From: JBKECF01 sp047974375
GTDB lineage: Bacteria; Bacillota; Clostridia; Lachnospirales; CAMZNU01
Length of the DNA stretch: 64,000 nucleotides
NCBI GenBank assembly: GCA_047974375.1
Contig: JBKECF010000015.1
Location: forward strand, 1-64,000
Direction of reading: 5' to 3'
The stretch's first letter is position 1; each line of letters opens with the position of its first letter. Both the position numbers and the translations under genes were made by a program. Below, piece by piece: positions 9,356-17,764 of this stretch. Under the pieces are notes generated by a model, which ran no database searches, had not been told where the DNA came from, and saw only the letters and a program-made list of their open reading frames with translations.

Positions 9356-11107
9356 ATGGCAAAAAGACCCTTTCGCCCTGTGGGTAAGATGTCACGCCTT
9401 GCCTTTACTGAGGAAGAACGTGCCGACCCTGAACTGGAAAAGCCGTTGAAAAAAGCGGAAAAAGCGGCTGATAAATTAGAAAAAGCACAGGCGAAAATCC
9501 CAAAGAAAAAAAGCCTTGTAAAAGAACGCACTTTTGATGCCGATACAGGCAAAGCAAAGGTGCGTTTGTATTTTGAGGAAACCGACAAACCAAAACCGCC
9601 CTCTAAGCTGTCCCATGCGGTTAAGACCATTCCGCAAAAGCAGCTGTTAAAGAAAATCCATAAGGAGATTCGTGAGGGAGAGCAGGATAATGTTGGTGTG
9701 GAGGCAGCACATAAAACGGAACAGGGGGCAGAGTTTAGTGCAAGGCGGTTACAGAGTGCCTACCGCAGCCATAAGCTAAGACCCTACCGTCAGCTTGCCA
9801 AAGCAGATAAGCAGACAGTAAAAGCCGAGGTCAATTATCTGTATCAAAAGAGCCTGAAAGAGAATCCTGCCCCTGTCACAAATCCCATTTCCCGTTGGCA
9901 GCAAAAGCAGGCAATCAAGAAACAGTACCTTACCAACCGTTACGGGAAAAGTGCAAACACCGCCCATCAGTCCGTAAAAAATACAAAAGGGGCGGTACAA
10001 AAGACAGCAAGTGCCACTGAAAAAATTACACAGTTTATTGTGAACAACAAAAAGGGGATTTTGATTGCTCTTGGCATCGGTGCAGTCCTTATGTTCGTGC
10101 TGAGTTCTATTTCTTCCTGTTCTGTCATGTTGGAGGGAGGCTTGCAGAGTGTGGTGGGTACGTCCTATACTTCCGAAGATGAGGACATCATAGGAGTAGA
10201 TGAGGATTATACCGCATTGGAACGGGCATTGCAGACACGCATTGACAATATCGAAAGCGAATACCCCGGCTATGATGAATACCAGTACCATTTAGATGAA
10301 ATCGGACACAACCCCTTTACCCTTGCATCCTACCTGACTGCAAAGCTGCAAAACTATACAAGGTCAGAGGTACAGGCAGAATTAAGAGCCTTGTTTGAAC
10401 AGCAGTACACCCTTACGGTTCGTGAGGAAATTGAGGTTCGTTACCGGACAGAAACCTATACGGATACATGGACTGATGAGGAAGGCAATTCCCACAGCGA
10501 CACCTATACGGAGGAAGTCCCTTACGATTACTACATTCTCCATGTTACGCTGACCAATAAAGATATTAGTGTGCTTGCAGGCAGTAACCTGACCGAAGAA
10601 CAGAATAAAATGTTTGCCATTTACATGGAGACACAGGGTAATAAGCCATATCTGTTTGAGGGCAATATCTATGCTCCCAACCGAGGCGAATATACGGATT
10701 ATGACATACCGCCTCATGCCCTGACTGATCCTGCCTTTGCTGCTCTTATCAGAGAGGCGGAAAAATATCTAGGGTATCCTTACGTTTGGGGAGGCAGTTC
10801 TCCGAGTACCAGTTTTGATTGCTCCGGCTTTGTGTGTTGGGTATTAAGGGAATCCGGTGTCTACAACATTGGCAGGACTACAGCACAGGGTATTTTCAAC
10901 CAGTCTGCAAAGATACCGCCCTCTGAGGCAAGACCCGGCGACATTATCTTTTTTACAGGCACTTATGCAAGTGACGGTGCTGTGTCCCATGTGGGCATCT
11001 ATGTGGGCAACGGAATGATGATTCACTGCGGAAACCCCATACAGTATGCCTCTGTGAACAGTCCCTATTGGACAGAGCATTTCTATGCCTATGGCAGAAT
11101 GAACTAG
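9356..11107 (+). CDS. NlpC/P60 cell-wall hydrolase of the conjugation system (CD1108-like)
   Basis: This 583-residue membrane-anchored peptidoglycan hydrolase matches the wall-opening protein of Gram-positive conjugation (VirB1-like role). The first 220 residues are basic and soluble. One membrane segment lies at about 234-255 (GILIALGIGAVLMFVLSS). A linker domain with an acidic, Tyr/Thr-rich stretch follows. The C-terminal 130 residues are an NlpC/P60 domain with the catalytic Cys in FDCSGFVCW, the His in VSHVGIYVG and a further His in MIHCGNP. The order fits a lytic enzyme placed outside the membrane. Confidence 0.88.
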   Translation: MAKRPFRPVGKMSRLAFTEEERADPELEKPLKKAEKAADKLEKAQAKIPKKKSLVKERTFDADTGKAKVRLYFEETDKPKPPSKLSHAVKTIPQKQLLKKIHKEIREGEQDNVGVEAAHKTEQGAEFSARRLQSAYRSHKLRPYRQLAKADKQTVKAEVNYLYQKSLKENPAPVTNPISRWQQKQAIKKQYLTNRYGKSANTAHQSVKNTKGAVQKTASATEKITQFIVNNKKGILIALGIGAVLMFVLSSISSCSVMLEGGLQSVVGTSYTSEDEDIIGVDEDYTALERALQTRIDNIESEYPGYDEYQYHLDEIGHNPFTLASYLTAKLQNYTRSEVQAELRALFEQQYTLTVREEIEVRYRTETYTDTWTDEEGNSHSDTYTEEVPYDYYILHVTLTNKDISVLAGSNLTEEQNKMFAIYMETQGNKPYLFEGNIYAPNRGEYTDYDIPPHALTDPAFAALIREAEKYLGYPYVWGGSSPSTSFDCSGFVCWVLRESGVYNIGRTTAQGIFNQSAKIPPSEARPGDIIFFTGTYASDGAVSHVGIYVGNGMMIHCGNPIQYASVNSPYWTEHFYAYGRMN

Positions 11108-11116
11108 GAGGAATTT

Positions 11117-11365
11117 ATGAGTAAAAAAAGAGAAAAAGTTATTTTGGAAATCGAAAAGACCAAAGAAAAAATTGCGGAATTGCAGGAAAAGCTCCGAGAA
11201 CTGGAACAGCAGAAAACAGAAATAGAAAATACGGAGATTGTGGCACTTGTCCGCAGTACAAAAATGAATACTACCGAACTATCGGAATTTTTAAAGGCGT
11301 ATCGTGAAAAAAACGGTGCGTCTTTTTTCAACCAAAAACAGGAGGAAACCACCTATGAAGAATAA
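11117..11365 (+). CDS. DUF4315 family protein
   Basis: This 82-residue protein has a strongly charged N-terminal helix (KKREKVILEIEKTKEKIAELQEKLRELEQQ) of coiled-coil type, followed by IVALVRSTKMNTTELSEFLKAYR. It matches the DUF4315 family always found between the NlpC/P60 and DUF4366 genes of these elements. The role is unknown. The start ATG 11117 follows AGGAGG. The 3' end overlaps the DUF4366 start by 11 bases. Confidence 0.82.
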   Translation: MSKKREKVILEIEKTKEKIAELQEKLRELEQQKTEIENTEIVALVRSTKMNTTELSEFLKAYREKNGASFFNQKQEETTYEE

Positions 11366-12080
11366 CATTCGTATCTTTGCTGCCTTGTTTGCAGTTATCT
11401 TTTGCTTTACCCTCTTTCCTGCCATAGCCTTTGCAGGCGGCGGGGAAGAAATTCCTGTTACACCCACTCCCGAAGTAACGGAAGAACCAAAGGTTGACCC
11501 TGTTCCCCTCACTCCTGACGGGAACTTAACCCTTGTAGATGATATAGATGGAGAAACCGCCGCAGATAAACAGTTTGTGACCCTTGTTTCCAAAAACGGA
11601 AACTACTTTTACCTAGTCATTGATCGGGCAGGCGATAAGGAAAATGTCTACTTCTTAAATCTTGTAGACGAGGCAGATTTGCTTGCCCTGATGGAAGAAA
11701 AACCGACAAAACAACCGGAAACCCCACAGGTATGCAGTTGTACCGACCTTTGCGAAAACGGGAAGGTAGACCCCAACTGCTTCCTTTGTAAAAATGACTT
11801 GACGAAATGCACCGGAAAGGCTACCGTATCCATCCCTGAACCTGAACCCAATGAAGAAAAAAGCAAAGGTGCAGGCGGTACAGTTCTTCTGTTGCTGATT
11901 ATAGCTATGATTGGCGGCGGTGCTTTTTACTATTTCAAGATACTGAAAAATAAGCCGAACACTAAAGGCAGCACCCCATTAGAGGAATACGATTTTGACG
12001 ATGATGAGGACGCTGACGAGGAATATGAGGAAGAATACGAAACCGATGACGAGGAAGGAAGCGAGGCTGACAGCCTATGA
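11355..12080 (+). CDS. DUF4366 family surface protein
   Basis: This 241-residue protein has a signal peptide (residues 1-28, IFAALFAVIFCFTLFPAIAFA) and a Pro/Thr-rich segment. A DUF4366-type domain then carries a Cys cluster (CSCTDLC, CFLCKND, KCTG at about 127-154). One membrane helix (about 175-197) precedes an acidic Asp/Glu tail. It should be exported and anchored with the Cys part outside, and may act at the mating surface; that is inferred. The start is ATG 11355, five bases after GGAGG-AAACC; the longer reading from 11304 has no ribosome site and would destroy the signal peptide. Confidence 0.8.
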   Translation: MKNNIRIFAALFAVIFCFTLFPAIAFAGGGEEIPVTPTPEVTEEPKVDPVPLTPDGNLTLVDDIDGETAADKQFVTLVSKNGNYFYLVIDRAGDKENVYFLNLVDEADLLALMEEKPTKQPETPQVCSCTDLCENGKVDPNCFLCKNDLTKCTGKATVSIPEPEPNEEKSKGAGGTVLLLLIIAMIGGGAFYYFKILKNKPNTKGSTPLEEYDFDDDEDADEEYEEEYETDDEEGSEADSL

Positions 12081-12241
12081 CCTACTTCACAGACAGTCCT
12101 TATGAAAAAATGATGGTACAGAAACCACAATACAGGCGGGAGAAATCAGCTCCCGCCTCTGATAATAAAAAACGTGAAAAAAGGGATAAGCCGAGTAAAG
12201 AGCCTATACCCAACCCCCAAAAAAGGAGCGTGAAAGAATGA
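12077..12241 (+). CDS. Small basic protein, 54 aa, between DUF4366 and topoisomerase III
   Basis: A short frame starts at ATG 12077, overlapping the DUF4366 stop as ATGA, and ends at TGA 12239-12241, overlapping the topoisomerase start as ATGA. It reads MTYFTDSPYEKMMVQKP and continues as a Lys/Arg/Pro-rich tail. Coupling on both sides suggests it is translated. No function can be given; it has no membrane segment or known motif. Confidence 0.6.
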   Translation: MTYFTDSPYEKMMVQKPQYRREKSAPASDNKKREKRDKPSKEPIPNPQKRSVKE

Positions 12242-13152
12242 AGTTAGTAATAGCGGAGAAACCCTCTGTGGCACAAAGCATTGCTGCTGTTATCGGTGCT
12301 ACGGTCAGAAAAGACGGATACATGGAGGGAAATGATTACCTTGTATCATGGTGTGTGGGACATTTGGTGGAGCTTGCCTCTGCCGATTCCTATGATGAGA
12401 AGTATGCTAAGTGGCAATATGCAGACTTACCTATCCTGCCCTTTGATTGGAAATATATCATATCAAAAGGCAAGGAAAAGCAGATGAAAATTATCGGTGA
12501 GCTGATGAAACGCACTGAGGTTACAGAGCTTGTAGCCGCCACCGATGCAGGGCGTGAAGGGGAACTTATCTTCCGATTGGTATATGAAAAGCTCTCCTGC
12601 AAAAAGCCTGTCAAAAGGCTCTGGATTTCCTCTATGGAGGAAAGTGCCATTGCAGAGGGGTTTCTTAATCTCAAGAGTGGATCAGATTATGAACTGCTGT
12701 ACCAGTCTGCACTATGCAGAGCCAAAGCAGATTGGATTGTAGGCATTAACGCTACCAGATTGTTTTCTGTCCTCTACGGTCAGACCTTAAATGTGGGCAG
12801 AGTAATGTCCCCGACCCTTGCCGCAATAGTGGAGCGTGAGGCAAATATCTCTGACTTTCGTGTAACGCTTTTCTATACCGTACAGCTTGATTTAAATGGT
12901 TTTATTGTATCAGGGGGAAAACTTCAAGATAAGAAAAAGGCAGAAACCCTATGCAAAGCCTGTGACGGTCAGAATGTAACCATTGAAACGGTGGAAAGCA
13001 AAGAAAAGTCAGAAAAGCCGCCTAAACCCTATGACCTAACTACTTTGCAAAGGGAGGCAAACAGGCAGCTTGGCTTTACCGCAGAACAGACCCTTGAATA
13101 CGTTCAGAGCCTTTATGAAAAGATTGTGAAAAAAAGTTCCGTGATTTCTTAG
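12238..13152 (+). pseudogene. topB: DNA topoisomerase III, truncated before the catalytic tyrosine
   Basis: This is the N-terminal portion of a type IA topoisomerase. The Toprim domain is clear, with VIAEKPSVA at the start and ATDAGREGELIFR at about residues 101-113. The next region has LNVGRVMSPTLA and PYDLTTLQREANRQLGFTAEQTLEYVQSLYEK. The family continues from there into the YPRTDS motif that holds the active-site Tyr. Here the frame diverges at about 13119 into nine unrelated residues and stops. The rest of the roughly 600-700-residue enzyme is missing, so it cannot cleave DNA. The divergent tail is relaxase-gene DNA read in another frame, the mark of a deletion. Confidence 0.88.
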
Positions 13153-14126
13153 GTTCAGGCAGAGCTATCCGCAAAATATCTGACCGCCTTTGTTTAGAAA
13201 ATGGTTTGTCTATTGTGGAAAATCCAAAGCGTGGGAAAAACCATTATGGCAAATGGCTTGGAGATAAAAAACCTGTCTCCCACTCTGAAAAAATAAGGAT
13301 TACAATAGATGAAGTCCTTAGAAAAAAGCCCACTAATTTTGAAGTATTTCTATCAGAAATGAAACAGGCAGGATACGAAATAAAGATGGGAAAACATATC
13401 GGTTTCAAGAGTGAAAGTCAGAAGAACTTCATTCGTCTGCGGTCTTTGGGAAGTGGGTATTCTGAGGAAGAAATACGAGCCGTTATTGGTGGGAAAAAGC
13501 CTCTTTCTAACAGAAAAAGGGAAACTGAGAAATCTCAATCTCCTGTCAACCTGTTGGTGGATATTCAGGCAAAACTGCAATCCGGAAAAGGGGCAGGCTA
13601 TGAACGGTGGGCAAAGATTTTTAATCTCAAGCAAATGGCACAAACAATCAATTACCTTACGGAGAACAATCTACTTGCCTATGAGGATTTAGAGAAAAAA
13701 GCACAGGCTGTTACAGAAAAATTTAATCAAATATCGAGTCAAATTAAGGAGGCTGAAAAGCGTATGGTGGAAATTGCAGATTTGAAAAAAAATATCATCA
13801 ATTATTCTAAAACTCGTGATATTTATATCGCTTACCGCAAGGAAGGATATTCAAAAAAATTCTATGAAGAACATACTACTGAGTTGCTTTTGCATAAAGC
13901 GGCAAAGATGGTTTTTGATAGTTTGGAAAATAAGAAACTGCCTACTGTCAAGGCTCTACAAACGGAATATTCCGAACTTCTTTCTGAAAAGAAAAAAGCC
14001 TATGCACAGTATCATTCGGCAAAAAAAGAAATGCAAAATGTACTGACTGCAAAGGCAAATGTTGACCGTCTTTTAGGAGAAAATACACCTGAGAAAGAAA
14101 AAGAAAAATCGCAAGAACAGCGATAA
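13122..14126 (+). pseudogene. Relaxase (Tn1549-type mobilization nuclease), C-terminal remnant
   Basis: In the frame of codon 13122 the sequence reads DCEKKFRDFLGSGRAIRKISDRLCLENGLSIVENP and continues to 14126. This matches the middle and C-terminal part of Tn1549-family relaxases, including GYSEEEIRAV, NLLVDIQAKLQSGKGAGYERWAKIFNLKQMAQTINYL and the end KANVDRLLG. The N-terminal nuclease domain with its Tyr and His-triad residues is gone. An internal ATG at 13206 could start a 306-residue peptide but has no clear function. Relaxases nick oriT and lead DNA to the recipient; this one cannot. Its 5' edge is the deletion junction with topoisomerase III. Confidence 0.85.
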
Positions 14127-14144
14127 TCTTTGCAATATTTTTCA

Positions 14145-14277
14145 GCTCCCAAAGGGAGCGTAGCCACACAATTTATTGTGTGTTCAATGGGGATTGGGGA
14201 TACTCCCCAACAAGCATATTTGCCAATGTTCCCGTAAGGGAATATTGAGCAAAATCGCAAGGTGTGTACCACCTTGC
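14145..14277 (+). repeat. Run of five inverted repeats after the relaxase remnant
   Basis: Five hairpins follow one another. GCTCCC/GGGAGC is at 14145-14159, CACACAAT/ATTGTGTG at 14165-14182, and TTGGGGA/TCCCCAA at 14194-14210. AATGTTCCC/GGGAATATT at 14225-14246 is flanked by TTTGC and GCAAA. GCAAGGTG/CACCTTGC is at 14257-14277. No T-run follows any of them, so simple terminators are unlikely. A structured RNA or a transfer-origin-like region are possible readings; neither is shown. Confidence 0.75.
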
Positions 14278-14340
14278 CCTGCTTGCCACTTTACTTATCT
14301 ACATTTTTTGGCATATTATAATGAAAAAATTAAATTTATA

Positions 14341-14369
14341 TTGACTAATGAACTTTAATACCATATAAT
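14341..14369 (+). promoter_or_regulatory. Sigma-A-type promoter of the GntR/ABC/radical SAM operon
   Basis: TTGACT at 14341-14346 and TATAAT at 14364-14369 are separated by exactly 17 bases. The next gene starts at 14420, giving a leader of about 40 bases. Confidence 0.85.
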
Positions 14370-14377
14370 GTACTTAA

Positions 14378-14393
14378 ACAGTAAGCACACTGT
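14378..14393. promoter_or_regulatory. Candidate operator for the GntR-type repressor
   Basis: The inverted repeat ACAGT-AAGCAC-ACTGT lies just downstream of the -10 box, over the likely transcription start. Its place fits autorepression by the YtrA-like regulator encoded next. The pairing of protein and site is inferred. Confidence 0.5.
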
Positions 14394-14419
14394 ATGATAA
14401 TATTAGTTGGAGGAATTCG

Positions 14420-14794
14420 GTGGAAATCATTATTAGTAGTAATAATAGCAAACCCATTTATGAACAAATTACATCCCAAATAAAGGCTATGATTATGAAT
14501 GGCGAATTACAGACAGGAGATCCTATTCCATCAATGCGTTCTCTTGCAAAAACTATTCATGTAAGTGTAATAACTGTTCAAAGAGCCTATGAAGATTTAC
14601 AGAGAGATGGATTTATTGAAACGACGGTAGGGCGTGGTAGTTTTGTATCTGCTCAGAATAGAGATTTCATACAAGAGGAACAACAAAAGAAAATTGAAAA
14701 TTATTTATCTCTCGCAGCAGAAACAGCACGATCAAGTGGAATTAAGATGGAAAAGCTTGTAGAACTTTTGAATATGTTTTATCTGGAGGAGTAA
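14420..14794 (+). CDS. GntR-family regulator, YtrA subfamily
   Basis: This 124-residue regulator has an N-terminal winged helix-turn-helix of the GntR type (PIYEQITSQIKAMIMNGELQTGDPIPSMRSLAKTIHVSVITVQRAYEDL, then GRGSFV). Only a short helical tail follows in place of a ligand-binding domain, which is the YtrA form. Such regulators nearly always repress an adjacent ABC transporter operon, as here, where the ABC gene starts three bases after its stop. The start codon is GTG 14420 after TTGGAGGAATTCG. The gene is AT-rich, unlike the conjugation genes before it. Confidence 0.88.
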   Translation: MEIIISSNNSKPIYEQITSQIKAMIMNGELQTGDPIPSMRSLAKTIHVSVITVQRAYEDLQRDGFIETTVGRGSFVSAQNRDFIQEEQQKKIENYLSLAAETARSSGIKMEKLVELLNMFYLEE

Positions 14795-14797
14795 TTT

Positions 14798-15667
14798 ATG
14801 AACAATATATTAGAAATTCAAAATTTATCTAAAAGATATCATAACTCTGATTTCAAGTTAGATAACATAACTTTCTCTGTTCCTAATGGCAGTATTATGG
14901 GAATTGTCGGTGAAAATGGAGCAGGAAAAACCACAACAATAAGTGCCATATTGAACATAATCAAGAAAGATAGTGGATCGATTAAAATTTTTGGGGAAGA
15001 GATGATGGATGGATGTACGCATATGCGTGAAGATATAGGGGTTGTGTTTGATGCAATAAACTTTCCCAATTCTTTAACCTCAAAAAAACTTTCTTCAGTT
15101 TTTTCAAAAATTTATAAAAATTGGGATGACCGTTGCTTTCAAAGTCTGAACAAAAAGCTAAACATTCCGTTAAATAAGACAATTAAAGAGTTTTCTCGTG
15201 GTATGACCATGAAACTAGCTATTGCTGTGGCATTGTCACATTCCCCTAGACTATTAATTTTAGATGAAGCAACTTCAGGTCTAGACCCTATCGTTAGAAA
15301 TGAAATATTGGATTTATTTTTAGAATTCATTGAAGATGAAAATCATTCGATTTTAATGTCCTCTCATATATCTAGTGATTTAGAAAGAATCGCAGACTAT
15401 ATAACTTTCATTCAGGATGGAAAGACCATTCTAATAGAGAAAAAAGATACATTAATTTATGAATATGGTATAGCACGTTGCAAGGAAAAAGATTTTGTAA
15501 CACTTGATAAGGATGATTTTATAACATATAACAAGAGAGGACTTCAAATTGACGTATTAGTAGCAAATAAACAGTATTTTGCAAAAAAATATAGTCAAGT
15601 TATTGTGGATACTCCCAATATAGATGAAATAACATTATTACTTATAAAAGGAGCTAAAATTAAATGA
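14798..15667 (+). CDS. ABC transporter ATP-binding protein (BcrA/YtrB-like)
   Basis: This 289-residue ATPase has Walker A as GENGAGKTTT (about residue 39), a divergent signature FSRGMTMKLAIA, Walker B LLILDEATSGLDP and the switch His in MSSHIS. Its size and the following small permease make it the type that exports peptides or gives resistance to antimicrobial peptides, or otherwise acts on membrane stress. The start ATG 14798 is just after the GntR stop. The 3' end overlaps the permease start by four bases (ATGA). The substrate is unknown; the downstream peptide maturase suggests a peptide, but this is inference. Confidence 0.9.
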   Translation: MNNILEIQNLSKRYHNSDFKLDNITFSVPNGSIMGIVGENGAGKTTTISAILNIIKKDSGSIKIFGEEMMDGCTHMREDIGVVFDAINFPNSLTSKKLSSVFSKIYKNWDDRCFQSLNKKLNIPLNKTIKEFSRGMTMKLAIAVALSHSPRLLILDEATSGLDPIVRNEILDLFLEFIEDENHSILMSSHISSDLERIADYITFIQDGKTILIEKKDTLIYEYGIARCKEKDFVTLDKDDFITYNKRGLQIDVLVANKQYFAKKYSQVIVDTPNIDEITLLLIKGAKIK

Positions 15668-16305
15668 GAGGTCTTATATTAAATGATTTTTATAAAACTT
15701 TTAATGGAAGTAAAATATTGATAAGTCTATCCGTACTTATAGGTGCAGTAATTGTCATGTTTATGGAACAACAGATTATTGTATATGGATATATAATAGG
15801 TGTGATTTTGTGTCTTTCATTATATAGCTTATCAAGTGTTCGAAAAGATATGGAAACAAAATGGAATAGATATGAAGTTACATTGCCTATAAAACGAAAA
15901 GAAATTATTAAATCTAAATATATATTCTCATTAATTTATTTATTAATTTCATTATTTGTAACTGTTATGTTTGTACTGGCTATTGTTGCTATAAAGGAAT
16001 ATGAATATTTTGATTTCGGAATGAAGGATATAATAACACTATATATCCTATCAATTGCACTTGTTTTTCAAATTATTTCTTTCTTTTATATGACTGTTTA
16101 TTTATTCAGTTTTGAATATATTGATATTGCTATGATAATTAGTGTTGTTCTATCATTAATTCTTACTGGAACTTTAGTTAAACTACTTAATAAGAGAGAT
16201 ATTACAATTGAAGATGGCAGAATTATAATAATTGTAATATCAACTTTTATTTTGTATATATCCTATGAAGTTACTAAAAAACTATATCGTAAAAATGATA
16301 TTTAG
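15664..16305 (+). CDS. ABC-2 type permease, six membrane segments
   Basis: This 213-residue membrane protein has about six hydrophobic helices (near residues 17-34, 36-53, 88-110, 121-145, 151-170 and 183-203). It begins MRGLILNDFYKTFNGSKIL, a start often seen in the permease partner of BcrA-like ATPases (ABC2_membrane_5-like). A charged loop between helices 2 and 3 (RKDMETKWNRYEVTLPIKRKEIIKS) is typical of the family. It overlaps the ATPase gene by four bases. It should form the channel of the transporter. Confidence 0.82.
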   Translation: MRGLILNDFYKTFNGSKILISLSVLIGAVIVMFMEQQIIVYGYIIGVILCLSLYSLSSVRKDMETKWNRYEVTLPIKRKEIIKSKYIFSLIYLLISLFVTVMFVLAIVAIKEYEYFDFGMKDIITLYILSIALVFQIISFFYMTVYLFSFEYIDIAMIISVVLSLILTGTLVKLLNKRDITIEDGRIIIIVISTFILYISYEVTKKLYRKNDI

Positions 16306-16333
16306 TTAAAGATAAAAAAAGGAGGAAATACAG

Positions 16334-17764
16334 ATGGCTTTAATTGATTTAGATTCGGTGCTTGAGAATTCTTTTGGGAATAAAAATGTTGCCCATATTA
16401 CTTGGGAAAAAGGAAACTATCTTAATGCAACATTTTGTGTTACTGAAGAATGCAATCTTGAGTGTACTTATTGTTATATGGTAGGGAAAAATAATTTCCG
16501 AAAAATGTCCTTTGACACTGCGAAGAAAATTGTTGATTATTTAATTAATGATCCGTATTGTGTTGAACTTACAGACAATCTTATGGTGGATTTTATAGGT
16601 GGAGAGCCATTGCTAGAAATGGAGTTAATTGACAAAATAAGTGACTACATTGTTCTGTCTCTTTATGTTAAAGATCATAAGTGGTTTGATAATTTTCAAA
16701 TCTCTTTTTCTACAAATGGTACTCTATATGATACACCTGAAGTAGAGTTATATTTAAAAAAACACCGTGACCATTGTGGATTTGGATTTAGTATTGATGG
16801 AAATAAAGAAAAGCATGATTTAACACGAAAAACACGAGGTGGACAAGGGTCGTATGATCAGGTTATTAAATCTTTTGAGAAATTTAAAGAAGATTTCGGT
16901 GATGAAATTTATCAAAAGTCAACATTTTCAAGCGATGATTTGATGTACTTGAAAGATAGCATTATTCACTTATGGGACTTAGGATTCAAGGAAGTTGAGT
17001 CTAATCTCGTATATGAGGATGTGTGGAAACCCGAAGATCCCCAATTGTTTGAAAACCAATTAAAAGAATTAGCTGATTATATGTTTGAGTCAGGTAGATA
17101 TCTAACGCATAGTGTTGCATACTTTGAAAAAAGAAGGGGATTGCCTCTTTCAACAAACTCATTAAATCAAAATAGATGCGGTGCAGGATATAAAAGTCTG
17201 GCTTTTGACTGTGACGGCAATATTTATCCTTGTATTCGTTTTTTAGATATGTGTTCTGAAGATAAGGTTAGTAAGACGGTAGGACATATAACAACAGGTG
17301 TTAATTATAATTCATTGAGAGCACTTTGTGGTACAACTTGGAACGCAGTAAGTAATGATGAATGCAGTAGTTGTAGTGTAGGAACAGATTGTGGTTGGTG
17401 TGTTGCACAGAATTATCAAGAAAAAGGGTCACTATATAAGAGGGTTACTTCAATTTGCGAAATGCACAAAGCAAATGCACGAGCAAACAAATATTTTTGG
17501 ACGAAATTTGAAAAGCTCACTGGTCGTACTTCAGAGCGTATAATTGAAAAAGTTCTTAACTCTCACCATGATCAACTAAAATATGTTTATTTCATTACAT
17601 CTGATGATGCACCAGCTTTTTGTGGTTACGATAAGAAATACAGCGGAAACAATAAAATGTCAGAAGATTTATATAGGCAAGGACTGGAGTTTTGTTTAGA
17701 AAATGAAGTGCTCCCAATCTTTCTGGGAAATCGTCCTATTGATATTGATTTGACACTAATATAA
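16334..17764 (+). CDS. Radical SAM/SPASM peptide maturase (CXXX-repeat target type), 3' end probably cut
   Basis: This 476-residue protein has the radical SAM cluster motif CNLECTYC (about residues 41-48), followed by FIGGEPLLEMELIDKI and SFSTNGTLY. A C-terminal SPASM-like set of cysteines follows (RCGAGYKSLAFDCDGNIYPCIRF, then ALCGTTW, CSSCSVGTDCGWC, SICEMH). The layout resembles maturases of Cys-rich or CXXX-repeat peptides. From about residue 410 a new region starts (LKYVYFITSDDAPAFCGYD), which looks like the beginning of a second maturase-type domain but runs only to residue 476. The gene then ends at its meeting point with rbsC, so truncation is likely. No small Cys-repeat precursor gene is visible nearby. 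The ribosome site is AGGAGG. Confidence 0.78.
   Translation: MALIDLDSVLENSFGNKNVAHITWEKGNYLNATFCVTEECNLECTYCYMVGKNNFRKMSFDTAKKIVDYLINDPYCVELTDNLMVDFIGGEPLLEMELIDKISDYIVLSLYVKDHKWFDNFQISFSTNGTLYDTPEVELYLKKHRDHCGFGFSIDGNKEKHDLTRKTRGGQGSYDQVIKSFEKFKEDFGDEIYQKSTFSSDDLMYLKDSIIHLWDLGFKEVESNLVYEDVWKPEDPQLFENQLKELADYMFESGRYLTHSVAYFEKRRGLPLSTNSLNQNRCGAGYKSLAFDCDGNIYPCIRFLDMCSEDKVSKTVGHITTGVNYNSLRALCGTTWNAVSNDECSSCSVGTDCGWCVAQNYQEKGSLYKRVTSICEMHKANARANKYFWTKFEKLTGRTSERIIEKVLNSHHDQLKYVYFITSDDAPAFCGYDKKYSGNNKMSEDLYRQGLEFCLENEVLPIFLGNRPIDIDLTLI

Noticed and set aside
9405..9593. Open frames on the - strand inside the NlpC/P60 gene and other conjugation genes
   Set aside because: They have no ribosome site or recognisable domain and lie wholly within well-supported + strand genes; they follow from the codon pattern of those genes.
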